From the NCBI GenBank assembly GCA_947095585.1, contig OX352761.1:79487267-79551266 (forward strand): DNA of 64,000 bases, in the 5' to 3' direction. Source of the stretch: Nephrocerus scutellatus (lineage: Eukaryota; Arthropoda; Insecta; Diptera; Pipunculidae). Positions 35,271-44,080 of this stretch are shown here, in pieces. The notes under the pieces are model-generated. The model was not told the DNA's origin. It saw only the letters and a list, made by a program, of their open reading frames with translations, and did no database searches. Each line of letters begins with the position of its first letter. The stretch's first letter is position 1. Both the position numbers and the translations under genes were made by a program.

Positions 35271-35276
35271 AATAAA
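35271..35276 (+). terminator. LTR poly(A) signal
   Basis: AATAAA about 110 bases before the LTR end. The same site occurs at about 42923 in the 3' LTR, where it would end the element transcript. Confidence 0.55.
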
Positions 35277-35391
35277 GAACGATTGAATTCCATTCCCAAC
35301 TAAAAACAAATTCTTTTTATTGTAACGACCCTAATAGAAGGAACCCTGGTCACACTGAGTTCTACCCCGGCTGGTAAAACCTCGTTACAAT

Positions 35392-35409
35392 TGGCGCCCG
35401 AGCAGGGAC
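35392..35409 (+). promoter_or_regulatory. Primer-binding site, tRNA-Lys type
   Basis: TGGCGCCCGAGCAGGGAC lies two bases after the 5' LTR. The TGGCGCCC start is the classic complement of tRNA-Lys 3' ends. Confidence 0.8.
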
Positions 35410-35488
35410 TCTGGAATTTGATAGAGAAAAAAAAAAAAAAAAAAAAAAAAATATACCAATAAAGAAAGAACACAATTAGATAACCACG

Positions 35489-36610
35489 ATGGTTAAGACC
35501 AGTTGGATTTATACACTGTCGAAAGAGGAGCTGAAGAGCTACATGAGCGAGTTCCGAATCGACAGCAACGGCGCAGTGGAAGATTTAAGGAAAAGGTTTT
35601 CCAGCTTTGTTTCGGGACGAGACGTTACGTCGGAGGACGAGATACGCCTAAGTGAGCTCGAGGAGAAGCATAGACGCAGCCCATCACAAGCGCCCCTTAT
35701 AACCTTGAATCCACCTGAAGCCACGGTACGCGACGACCCAAAGGCAACCATCAGGGCAATCTCTCCGGCACCACCGGAAGTGGTTCCAACGCGAAGCAGG
35801 ACGGACACGACAGTTACGTCGTACGCTCAAATAATGGACCAGGTGAGGAAGTGGTCGGTGAAGTACGATGGTGGTAAGGAGCCTCTCCTATTCATCGAAA
35901 GGCTAGAAGAACTTGCGGATGCCTACTGTTTAAACAGGGACCTTCTACCCAGAACCATGCCGGAACTACTCCGTGACCGCGCGTTATTATGGTTCCGAAA
36001 CAACAACCGAAAATGGGAGACCTGGAACGCCTTCACGACAGATTTTCTACAGTTCTTCCTGCCCTCCAGGTACTGGGAACATCTAGAAGACGAACTTCGT
36101 CAACGCCAGCAAAAGCCAAAGGAGCGCTTCAAGAATTTCGTAATCATAATGCAGAACCTCATGAGGCACGCAAACTACACCGGTACACAACAGGTCGAAA
36201 GGATCTTCCGAAACTGTCGCCAAGAGTATCAGTACTATATCCGGAGGAAGGATTTTAGAGACCTCCACGAACTCATCAGTCTGGCAGAAGATTTCGAAGG
36301 CATCGCTGGTGCAGCAGAACCTATCAAACCCTCGCCCCGACCCAGACAACCCGAAAGGAATTTCATGGTAGCACAAAATATGGAAGCGCGAATAAATGTA
36401 AGGACGGCTTGCCTGCGATGTGGCCAGGACGGACACATGAGGCGGGACTGTCGTAACCCCCAAACCATCTTCTGTTGGGACTGCGGCCTTCGAAATGTTC
36501 GGACCGTGGAATGCTGCCGGAAACGCGTCGAACGACCGGGAAACGAGCAAGGGGACCGCCGAAACCGTGGTGCGACGGAAACCCCGAGACCGACTCCCCG
36601 GGCCCAGTAA
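35489..36610 (+). CDS. gag: Gypsy Gag
   Basis: Gag is 373 residues and forms the particle that packages element RNA. The first ATG after the primer site and a 25-base poly-A run was chosen. Residues about 11-41 (KEELKSYMSEF ... VEDLRKRF) look like a SAP-type helix-extended-helix motif. Residues about 115-275 match the retrotransposon Gag capsid fold (FIERLEELADAY, LLWFRNN, FLPSRYW, QRQQKPKERFKNFV). A CCHC knuckle, CLRCGQDGHMRRDC, is at 308-321. A second Cys cluster (CWDCG ... ECC) lacks the His. The end overlaps the protease frame, which lies in the -1 frame, so Pol is probably made by -1 frameshifting in 36475-36610. The site was not identified. Confidence 0.9.
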   Translation: MVKTSWIYTLSKEELKSYMSEFRIDSNGAVEDLRKRFSSFVSGRDVTSEDEIRLSELEEKHRRSPSQAPLITLNPPEATVRDDPKATIRAISPAPPEVVPTRSRTDTTVTSYAQIMDQVRKWSVKYDGGKEPLLFIERLEELADAYCLNRDLLPRTMPELLRDRALLWFRNNNRKWETWNAFTTDFLQFFLPSRYWEHLEDELRQRQQKPKERFKNFVIIMQNLMRHANYTGTQQVERIFRNCRQEYQYYIRRKDFRDLHELISLAEDFEGIAGAAEPIKPSPRPRQPERNFMVAQNMEARINVRTACLRCGQDGHMRRDCRNPQTIFCWDCGLRNVRTVECCRKRVERPGNEQGDRRNRGATETPRPTPRAQ

Positions 36611-37161
36611 ACTTCCTTGCCTACGATTCCAACCGGATCCTCGCCACCATCACCCTAGGAGGGACGCCGGTAAAAGCTACGATTGACACAGGGGCTACTA
36701 GGAGTTTTGTGAGCGAACGTTTTGCGGAAGACAAAAGGGGGACAACAAAGAGTCTACCCATGGATGTGACCGTACGGATGGCCGAAGGGACACCCAAGTT
36801 GATCCGAGAGGCCCTACAGCTAGATGTCGAGATAGGTAATAGGGAGATACAGTTTCCATTTTTGATTCTCCCCGATGCAAAGGACGAAGTAATATTAGGT
36901 TTGGACTTTTTGTCACGGGTGGAGGCCCGTCTAAGCTGCGGTGGCCAGACCATAAAATTACAGCACAGAACAACGCCCGCAGAACACATCCGACAATGCA
37001 CCACCACGCAAGAAACACCACGGACAGAACAGGAACAGCTTTCAGCGTTTCTGCAACAAGAATTCAAGAAATTTGATCAACTACCCGCCGTTTCCAACAT
37101 CACGGAACACAGAATCATCATGCACGACGAACGCCCCGTAATCCAGCCATGCAGGAAATAA
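36475..37161 (+). CDS. pol: Gypsy protease region of pol
   Basis: The frame is 228 codons, -1 relative to gag. The aspartic protease active site ATIDTGATRSFV is at about residues 68-79, with the flap/second-half motif VILGLDFLSR around 138-147. The linker toward RT (EHRIIMHDERPV) follows. A stop at 37161 falls just where RT should begin, and RT continues in another frame from about 37149. Sequence loss at this junction is likely. The ATG at 36475 is only the first Met in the frame, not a proven start. Confidence 0.82.
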   Translation: MGLRPSKCSDRGMLPETRRTTGKRARGPPKPWCDGNPETDSPGPVNFLAYDSNRILATITLGGTPVKATIDTGATRSFVSERFAEDKRGTTKSLPMDVTVRMAEGTPKLIREALQLDVEIGNREIQFPFLILPDAKDEVILGLDFLSRVEARLSCGGQTIKLQHRTTPAEHIRQCTTTQETPRTEQEQLSAFLQQEFKKFDQLPAVSNITEHRIIMHDERPVIQPCRK

Positions 37162-37475
37162 TAAATACAGAGATCGACGAGTTGTTGGAAAAAGGATGTA
37201 TCGAGCCTTCACATAGCCCCCACAGCGCGCCCATAGTTCTCGTGCGAAAGAAGACGGGCAAATGGAGACTATGTATCGACTATCGAGAACTGAATGCACG
37301 ATCAGTGCCCGACGCATACCCCCTGCCACGAATCCAACACATTCTAGAAAAGCTTCGCGGTGCCAAATTCATCAGTAGTCTGGACCTGAGAAATGGATAT
37401 TGGCAAATCCCCATGGAGGAGAAGAGTAAGCAGTACACACGGTACCCGGCCGTGGCTTGTTCCAATGGCGCGTGA
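37149..37475 (+). pseudogene. pol: Gypsy reverse transcriptase, first part
   Basis: This part of RT contains ELLEKGCIEPSHSPHSAP, WRLCIDYRELN and SSLDLRNGYWQIPM, with the first catalytic Asp in SLDL. The frame runs out at 37475 after KQYTRY, and the downstream RT is in a different frame from about 37440. By comparison with general Gypsy RT layout, a few residues seem missing at that point, so a small deletion is the simplest reason. It is either a real mutation or a sequencing error. Confidence 0.85.
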
Positions 37476-39937
37476 TGCCGTTTGGGCTACATTCGGCCCC
37501 TGCGACCTTCCAGCGAGCGCTCGATCGAGTCATCGGACCAGAGATGGAGCCCCATGCGTTTGCATATCTTGACGACATAGTCGTCATCGGGAGAACGTTT
37601 GACAAACACATGGGAAATCTGCGCAAGGTGTTCAGGCGATTGCAGATGGCTAACCTAAAAATTAACCCGGAAAAATGTGAGTTCTGCAAAACGGAAATAC
37701 GGTACTTGGGACACGTGGTCAGTAACAAAGGCATACACACTGACCCCGACAAAATAGCGGCCATCAAAGAGCTCCAACCCCCGAGTAATGTACGAGAGGT
37801 ACGCCGGTACCTGGGCATCGCTTCATGGTACCGCCGATTTGTTCCAGAGTTCGCCGAGATGACGAGCCTCCTCAAGAAAGGCAAGCACTGGAAGTGGGGA
37901 GAAGAGCAGCAGCAAGCATTCGAAGCACTCAAAGTTAAACTTACCGAGGCCCCAATCCTGGCCTGCCCCGATTTCTCTAAGAAGTTCACACTCCAGACGG
38001 ATGCCAGCGATTATGGTTTAGGAGCAGTCCTCACCCAGGAGATAGACGACAGTGAACGGGTCATAGCGTATGCCAGTCGACACCTAAACCCCGCAGAGAA
38101 GAACTACTCGCCGACCGAAAAGGAATGCCTGGCCATCATATGGGGAATAAGGAAGATGCGGGCATACATCGAAGGGTATAGGTTTACAGTAATAACAGAC
38201 CACCTCTCGCTCAAATGGCTAAACTCGATATCCAGCCCGTCCGGCCGGATCGCACGGTGGGCGCTAGAACTACAGCAGTATACATACGACATACAGTACA
38301 GGCGGGGCAAACTCAACGTCGTTGCAGACGCTCTATCAAGACAACCGCAAGAAACACTGATGGCAACCTCCGAGGAACACGTAGAGCAACAGAAGTGCCA
38401 CTGGCTGCAAAAGAAGGTCCAGCAGGTCACAGAGAACCCAGCCAAATTCCCCGACTACGTGATCGAAGGCCAGCAGCTGTATCGACACATAGGGCATCGA
38501 GCCGGAGACGAGGACTCAACACCGTGGAAACTGTGTGTGCCGAGTAACCTTCGAAGTCGGGTACTGCAGGAAAACCATGACAGCGCATCAGCAGGGCACC
38601 TGGGGATCCGGAAGACCACGGCGAGAATATGCGGTCTCTACTATTGGCCGGGTATGTTTCGTGACATCCGTCAGTATGTAAAGAAATGTGAAAGCTGCCA
38701 GTGCTACAAACCCAGCCAACAGCAAGCAGCAGGTAAAATGCTTACCCAGGTGGCCGACGAACCATGGGCCACATTGTGTAGTGACTTCGTTGGACCACTC
38801 CCTAGGTCGAAACACGGAAATACCATGTTACTGGTTTTCTTTGATCGGTTTTCGAAATGGGTCGAACTGATTCCAATGCGAAGGGCAACGACCGAAGGAG
38901 TCCAACGGGCTTTTCGCGAACGTATACTGGCCCGATACGGCGTACCCAAGATCCTGATAACAGACAACGGGGCGCAATTCAGTAGCAGGGCATTTCGTCG
39001 ATTCTTGGAGACCATGGGCATACGCCAGCAATTTACAGCGCCATATACCCCCCAAGAAAATCCCACTGAAAGGGTCAACCGCACCGCTAAAACAATAATT
39101 GCACAACGTAGTAGAACGCAACAACGCACTTGGGACGAGAAGCTGCCCGAAGTTATGCTAGCAATAAATTCAAGCGTACAGGACTCAACAGGATACAGCC
39201 CGGCATTCCTGACACAGGGCCGAGAACCCCGCCTCCCGAACACGCTGTACGACGAGATCACTCCTGGGACGGGTACACTAGGTAAAAAACCAGAGGACCG
39301 AAAGACCCAGATGAACGAGATCTTCGAGATCGTGCGACGAAACTTAGAACGAGCTGCGAAGGATCAAGCCCGCCACTACAACCTCAGACGACGTCCTTGG
39401 AAGCCCGAGATCGGGAATCTGGTGCTGGTCAAACAGCACCACCTATCAAAGGCAGTGGAAGGGTTCGCTAGTAAACTAGCACCACGATACGACGGGCCAT
39501 ACTTAGTAATGAGCTTCGTCTCACCTGTCATAGTAAGGCTAAGGAAACATGGGCAAAACAAGGAGCGCACAGCCCACGTCAATGAGTTGAAAGACTTCCA
39601 CGGAAACTCCCCACCCGAACCAGAGAAGACAAACCGCATCGCAATAACAGTGACACCCCACACCCAACACTCTAACGAGCCCACAGTGATACAACATGGC
39701 AGCAAGCATCAGCACGAATGGTATAATCACCCGCGCAACTGGCGGTCTGGGACGGGGAACCATGAACAGAACATCGTTCCATTAAAAACCACAAGACAAA
39801 ACAATCGGCAACAAACCTCAAGACGACCACACAAAAGAACACAAGCGGGAGAGAGAAGTCAGGGGCATGACGAAAATGCGACAGCGATCAATAGCATCAT
39901 CATCGAAATCCAGAGCAATACGTCAGCAACACACTGA
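37457..39937 (+). CDS. pol: Gypsy reverse transcriptase end, RNase H, integrase
   Basis: The frame is 826 codons. RT carries FGLHSAPATFQR and catalytic YLDD (residues 37-40), followed by the thumb. RNase H spans about 175-300, with D182 (LQTDASDYG), E223, D248 (TDHLSL) and D291 (ADALSR). The integrase zinc segment has H374, H381, C411 and C414. The DDE core has D443 (CSDFVGP), D503 (ITDNGAQF) and E538 (NPTERVNRT). The C-terminal GPY-type module reads YDGPYLVMSF. A basic, Asn/His-rich tail ends the protein. All catalytic residues are present; only the junctions with the upstream RT part are broken. No chromodomain is seen. Confidence 0.92.
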   Translation: MFQWRVMPFGLHSAPATFQRALDRVIGPEMEPHAFAYLDDIVVIGRTFDKHMGNLRKVFRRLQMANLKINPEKCEFCKTEIRYLGHVVSNKGIHTDPDKIAAIKELQPPSNVREVRRYLGIASWYRRFVPEFAEMTSLLKKGKHWKWGEEQQQAFEALKVKLTEAPILACPDFSKKFTLQTDASDYGLGAVLTQEIDDSERVIAYASRHLNPAEKNYSPTEKECLAIIWGIRKMRAYIEGYRFTVITDHLSLKWLNSISSPSGRIARWALELQQYTYDIQYRRGKLNVVADALSRQPQETLMATSEEHVEQQKCHWLQKKVQQVTENPAKFPDYVIEGQQLYRHIGHRAGDEDSTPWKLCVPSNLRSRVLQENHDSASAGHLGIRKTTARICGLYYWPGMFRDIRQYVKKCESCQCYKPSQQQAAGKMLTQVADEPWATLCSDFVGPLPRSKHGNTMLLVFFDRFSKWVELIPMRRATTEGVQRAFRERILARYGVPKILITDNGAQFSSRAFRRFLETMGIRQQFTAPYTPQENPTERVNRTAKTIIAQRSRTQQRTWDEKLPEVMLAINSSVQDSTGYSPAFLTQGREPRLPNTLYDEITPGTGTLGKKPEDRKTQMNEIFEIVRRNLERAAKDQARHYNLRRRPWKPEIGNLVLVKQHHLSKAVEGFASKLAPRYDGPYLVMSFVSPVIVRLRKHGQNKERTAHVNELKDFHGNSPPEPEKTNRIAITVTPHTQHSNEPTVIQHGSKHQHEWYNHPRNWRSGTGNHEQNIVPLKTTRQNNRQQTSRRPHKRTQAGERSQGHDENATAINSIIIEIQSNTSATH

Positions 39938-40227
39938 CACTGAAACGGCATTTGACGATCCCATCTGTAACCAAAAGAGTTAAATTACAGAAACTATGAT
40001 ATCAACTTGGGAAAAGAAAGAAAAGACAACACATCCAAAGTAACACCACGACACCCCAATGCTGAAACAACGAAGTAAACTACACCAGAAGAAGAAAATA
40101 ACGGAGTACAGGTCCCGCAACTTGTTTTCGTTTCAAGTACACACAACAAGTAAAAATTAGTCTCAAGTGATTACTCAGTGTATCCAGACATCGTAAACAA
40201 AACCAAAACCAACAAAATTTTTACAAG
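39938..40227 (+). other. Pol-ORF3 spacer with splice-acceptor-like end
   Basis: 290 bases without a gene. It ends in 'aaaatttttacaag' directly before the ORF3 ATG, a good 3' splice-site match (AG at 40226-40227). This could allow ORF3 to be made from a spliced mRNA, as env is in errantiviruses. No donor has been proven; the sequence directly after the gag ATG (gttaag at 35492) is one weak candidate. Confidence 0.5.
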
Positions 40228-41598
40228 ATGAATACCCAGAGGACACCCAAGATAGACAACGAAGCCATACAACGCATCTGCATGGAAGCCACAAACACGA
40301 TTCACGCATCCGGAGACGCCGAGTTAAACCAGGTGATCGGAAGTTTTCCTCCAGGGCCAGGTGGCATCGATGTGCGAATGGCCGACTACTGCCGACTAAA
40401 GAAAGGGGTATACTTCAACGACGTTCTGGTGGGAGTCGGACTCAGGTGGTTAGAGAGAAGGATGGAGGAAAGCCACCGGGAGAGAATCAAGATCTGCAGC
40501 ACATTCCTCTTCTCACGGATGCAGCAGTACCAGCCAGATCAGCAGGAGAGCCCCGAGTCAACGGCCATTAGGCGACACGCACTAGTGAGCAGGTGGGACC
40601 GGCACAAGGACCTCATCAGGAAAGACCTGGTTTTAGTGCCCATTTGCGACGGCAACCATTGGTACCTCGTGGTGGTTACCAACCCGGGGAGACCTCACCG
40701 TGCCACCATTGATGTGTACGATTCGTGGGCCAAAACACCAAGGAACGAGGCCATTGAGGTAATTCGCGGCTACGTCGTGCAACAGCACCTATCGAAGGGA
40801 CATCACTGGACGTGGGCAGAGTTCCAGGACTCATACCCAGGCCGACACATGGAGATGCCACAACAGCGAAATGGGGTGGATTGTGGCGCATTTTTACTGG
40901 AAGCAGCGGAGAAAGTCCTCACCTGGGGACTGGCAGGACCCGACTCGCCAGGCCAGAGGATGTCGCCGGACAGCGCCAGCAAGAAACGGAGAATGCTTGC
41001 CAACCTCATCCAAAGAAGCGCCGACCCAGCAATCAAGTTTCCAGATCTCGGACTAGGCGATGACGACATAGACTGTAACATCCGAGAAAGAGTCAACCGC
41101 AGCAGGCCAAAAACTCCGCGCCGCACTCGCCACCGCTACCGCAGCCGCAGCAGACACGATAGCAGTAGCAGCAGCAGTGACAGTAGTAGCAACAGTACCC
41201 GCAGCAGCAGCAGTAGTGGGAGCAACAGCAGCAACCGTAGTAGCAGCAGCAGTAGCAGTGGCAGCCACAACAACAAACCGAGGGAAAGAAGTTTCACCCC
41301 GCCGACAGGCCTCCTCGAACCCGGACCAGACAGGAACAACCCACCAAAAACCGCGACGACCCGACGACAGGAAGATGTCCTGTCACTCACAGGGAGTGAA
41401 ATAGTGCACAAAGAAGAGACCATGAGCGAAACCGTATCCCATGAACTCCAGGCCAAGATAGATACGGCAAAGGCGAGAGTACAAGCGGGAGAACTACGAA
41501 GGATACACTTCTTCCATGTGCAGGACAAGACCCGACTTGGAGTGCTAGTCACCAGGAAGGGAAAGATCAGCATCCGTCGAAGTAAGGGGGAGGTGTGA
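40228..41598 (+). CDS. ORF3: Ulp1/SENP-like (C48) cysteine protease
   Basis: The protein is 456 residues and sits in the env position. Residues about 53-230 match the Ulp1 catalytic domain in order: the N-terminal LKKGVYFNDVLVGVGL substrate-groove region, CSTFLFSRM, LVLVPICDGNHW with catalytic His144-Trp145, IDVYDSW with Asp165, and PQQRNGVDCG with Gln213 and nucleophile Cys219. The Gln-to-Cys spacing of six is as in Ulp1. The family cleaves SUMO or related modifiers, or matures precursors. Residues about 290-350 are basic then Ser/Arg-rich, like RS domains and nuclear signals. Residues 400-456 form an unrecognised C-terminal module. No signal peptide or transmembrane segment is seen, so it is not an envelope. 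The frame is intact although pol is broken. The stop overlaps the first bases of the 3' LTR. The function within the element is unknown. Confidence 0.88.
   Translation: MNTQRTPKIDNEAIQRICMEATNTIHASGDAELNQVIGSFPPGPGGIDVRMADYCRLKKGVYFNDVLVGVGLRWLERRMEESHRERIKICSTFLFSRMQQYQPDQQESPESTAIRRHALVSRWDRHKDLIRKDLVLVPICDGNHWYLVVVTNPGRPHRATIDVYDSWAKTPRNEAIEVIRGYVVQQHLSKGHHWTWAEFQDSYPGRHMEMPQQRNGVDCGAFLLEAAEKVLTWGLAGPDSPGQRMSPDSASKKRRMLANLIQRSADPAIKFPDLGLGDDDIDCNIRERVNRSRPKTPRRTRHRYRSRSRHDSSSSSSDSSSNSTRSSSSSGSNSSNRSSSSSSSGSHNNKPRERSFTPPTGLLEPGPDRNNPPKTATTRRQEDVLSLTGSEIVHKEETMSETVSHELQAKIDTAKARVQAGELRRIHFFHVQDKTRLGVLVTRKGKISIRRSKGEV
41581..41593 (+). promoter_or_regulatory. Polypurine tract
   Basis: 'agtaagggggagg' immediately before the 3' LTR would prime plus-strand synthesis. 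It is also the last coding part of ORF3. Confidence 0.75.
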
Positions 41599-43041
41599 AG
41601 GGAAAATTTGCCACACAATTTTTTCCACACATTATTTTTGGTACGCAACCATCTTTTTGTAAACAACACTTTCTTTTGAATTTAATAAAAAAAAAAAACT
41701 TGCATACACATTACAAAGAAACGTTTACCATAATGTTCTTAAACCTAGCAACATGTTTCCCACTCTTTTAAGTGGTAAATTACTCGCCGAAATTACTCTC
41801 GGCTTATGATACACAGGTTCTCTATATTTCGTTCTGTCGTTCCTCTCACAACGCGTAAATTCACCACGCACAACCAATGCACGCCATCATCAAGCAGCTG
41901 AGTGAGAGAATGACGACACACATACAGCACCAGACCACACAGACTAGGGATACCCCGCTCGTGACTCACAATACATGCAGAAGCACACAGCATCATTGGA
42001 GAAAACAACAACAGCAGGCATACAGCACCACAGACACAGAATACCCGACCAATATTCAAAACAACAACAAACAACACACAATGTACGACAGCACGCATTT
42101 TCGAGGCAAACCAACAAATAACAAACGAGTCAAAACAACAACAACACTACACCGATCATGCGATGTAGCGGAGTTCCCTAATTTTGCATCAACGGGATCT
42201 TGGAACTAACAAACAACAAAGAGGCAAGCAACAACAACACTACCAAGTCCCACCGATCATGTGACGTAGCGGATTTCCCTATCGTTGCACCAACGGGATC
42301 ACGAACCAATAAACCGCCGAGCGCAGCAAAACTGACCGGCCGGACAAAACAACAACAACCATATCACATCAAAGGAAACAACAACAACAGCACACCATCA
42401 GGCGAGTTAGCGGATTTCACGATCGTTGCAACAACGGGATTTCTACACTCGATGGAGGACTATAAAAGGCCAGCAGTCCTAACAATCGGCCTTCTTTCCT
42501 AGAAATCCCTCTTCCCGGCAACAAGTCAGAGTGAATGGTTCAAGAGCGAAGTCCTTGCCTTCACTTTACACTTTACGCCAGTAGTTATCCTAACGATTGG
42601 AGGTTCAAGAGCGAAGTCCTTGCCTTCACGCCCACGCTTTACGCTAGACATTACCCACGCTTTACGCTAGATTGGAGGTTCAAGAGCGAAGTCCTTGCCT
42701 TCACGCCCACGCTTTACGCTAGACATTACCCACGCTTTACGCTAGATTGGAGGTTCAAGAGCGAAGTCCTTGCCTTCAAATCCACGCTCTACGCGAGAAC
42801 AGACTATCATCCCGCCTGGAGATACGTCGGTCTCCTTTAATCATAATTGAAACTTATACAGTAAAATAATATATAGCTTTAAACAAACGATAATTTTAAG
42901 TGTACAGATTAAGCGAAGAACAAATAAAGAACGATTGAATTCCATTCCCAACTAAAAACAAATTCTTTTTATTGTAACGACCCTAATAGAAGGAACCCTG
43001 GTCACACTGAGTTCTACCCCGGCTGGGAAAACCTCGTTACA
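41594..43041 (+). repeat. Gypsy 3' LTR, 1448 bases
   Basis: It matches the 5' LTR but has about three minisatellite units instead of about eight, and an additional 77-base block (about 42262-42338). It is followed by the GATA duplication. Confidence 0.95.
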
Positions 43042-43459
43042 GATAAAAAATGAAAAGATAACAAAATAATAAAATAGTAATATGAAAAGATAATAAAAGA
43101 TAATAAAATGAAATGAAAAGATAATAAAATAATAAAGTAATAAAATAATAAAATGATAAAATGAAAAGATAACAAAATAATAAAATAATAAAATGAAAAG
43201 ATAATAGAATTAAAAGAAAACAAAATAATAAAATAAAAAAACGAAAAGTTAACAAAATAAAATAAAAAGATTAAAAATAAAAAAAATTAAAAGTTACAAA
43301 ATAATAAAATGAAAAGATAATACAAATGAAAAGTTAACAAAATTAAAAGATAACAAAATAATAAAATGAAAAGATAAAAAATTAAAAGACAACAAAATAA
43401 TAAAATAATAAAAAAATAAAATAATAAAATAATAAAATAATAAAGTAATAAAATAATAC
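43042..43459. repeat. AT-rich minisatellite
   Basis: Same minisatellite family as elsewhere, ending in an 'aataataaagtaataaaat' stretch that leads into unit A. Confidence 0.9.
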
Positions 43460-43836
43460 AGTAATAACAGGAGGACAAGTAGATGAAGCCATTGGATAAT
43501 CATGTTTTGGATTATCGCGTTCACGATCAAGTTTTGAGTATAAAGTTGTCATAACATGTATTAGAGTTAATTTCATGTATAAAATAAAGTTGATGTTATT
43601 GATAATTTCGAATAGGGAGTGATATATTATGAATGGAAACAAGGAGATTTCAAAATGATGAGCATGTCCTATTTTTTGACATAATATCAAAGGGAAACAG
43701 AGCGAATATTCAGTAATATGAATTCGTCCTAAATTAAATGTCAAATTATTGTTGAAGTAAAATGTCAAATTGAAAAGAATGTAACATCCCGGTTGGCAGG
43801 TTAAGTATTGTGTGGACGGTACATTTGCAATTATAG
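43460..43836 (+). repeat. Unit A (with start of B) fused to the middle of unit C
   Basis: Unit A runs to '...gtcaaattgaaaagaatg' and then jumps to 'taacatcccggttggcagg' of unit C, which is itself cut after 'tgcaattat'. The same A-B/C junction occurs at 53164 and 62626. Confidence 0.88.
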
Positions 43837-44080
43837 GAAAAATATAACAAAATGATAAACTTATGAAATAATAAAAAAATAAAATGAAAAGATAACGATA
43901 TGAAAAGATAACAAAATAATAAAATAAAATAATAAAATAATAAAATCAAAAGATAAAAAATGAAAAGATAACAAAATAATAAAATAGTAATATGAAAAGA
44001 TAACAAAATAATAAAATGAAAAGATAATAAAAGATAATAAAATGAAATGAAAAGATAATAAATTAATAAAATAATAAAGT
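43837..44080. repeat. AT-rich minisatellite
   Basis: Same minisatellite family. Confidence 0.88.

Larger units (their letters stand above)
33645..35389 (+). repeat. Gypsy 5' LTR, 1745 bases
   Basis: Compared with the 3' LTR, it has five more units of a 75-base minisatellite and lacks a 77-base block between 34311 and 34312. The U3 part has CA-rich 'aacaacaacaac' tracts. Confidence 0.95.
33645..43041 (+). mobile_element. Gypsy-type LTR retrotransposon with Ulp1-like ORF3
   Basis: LTRs at 33645-35389 and 41594-43041 start TGT and end ACA. The 4-base target duplication is GATA (33641-33644 and 43042-43045). A lysine-tRNA-like primer site and a G-rich polypurine tract are present. Gene order is gag, protease, reverse transcriptase, RNase H, integrase, ORF3. 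The long LTRs with internal repeats and the tRNA-Lys primer recall the Osvaldo/Ulysses group of fly Gypsy elements; this placement is inference. The LTRs differ by only a handful of substitutions outside repeat-number changes, so insertion looks recent, but pol has two short breaks. Confidence 0.95.

Noticed and set aside
40228..41598. ORF3 as an envelope gene
   Set aside because: There is no signal peptide, transmembrane segment, furin-like site or fusion-peptide-like stretch. The protease motifs explain the central part fully.
41053..41669. Minus-strand frames opposite ORF3 (Ala/Thr/Val-rich and Leu-rich)
   Set aside because: They are shadows of the AGC/AGT Ser run and of the LTR start.
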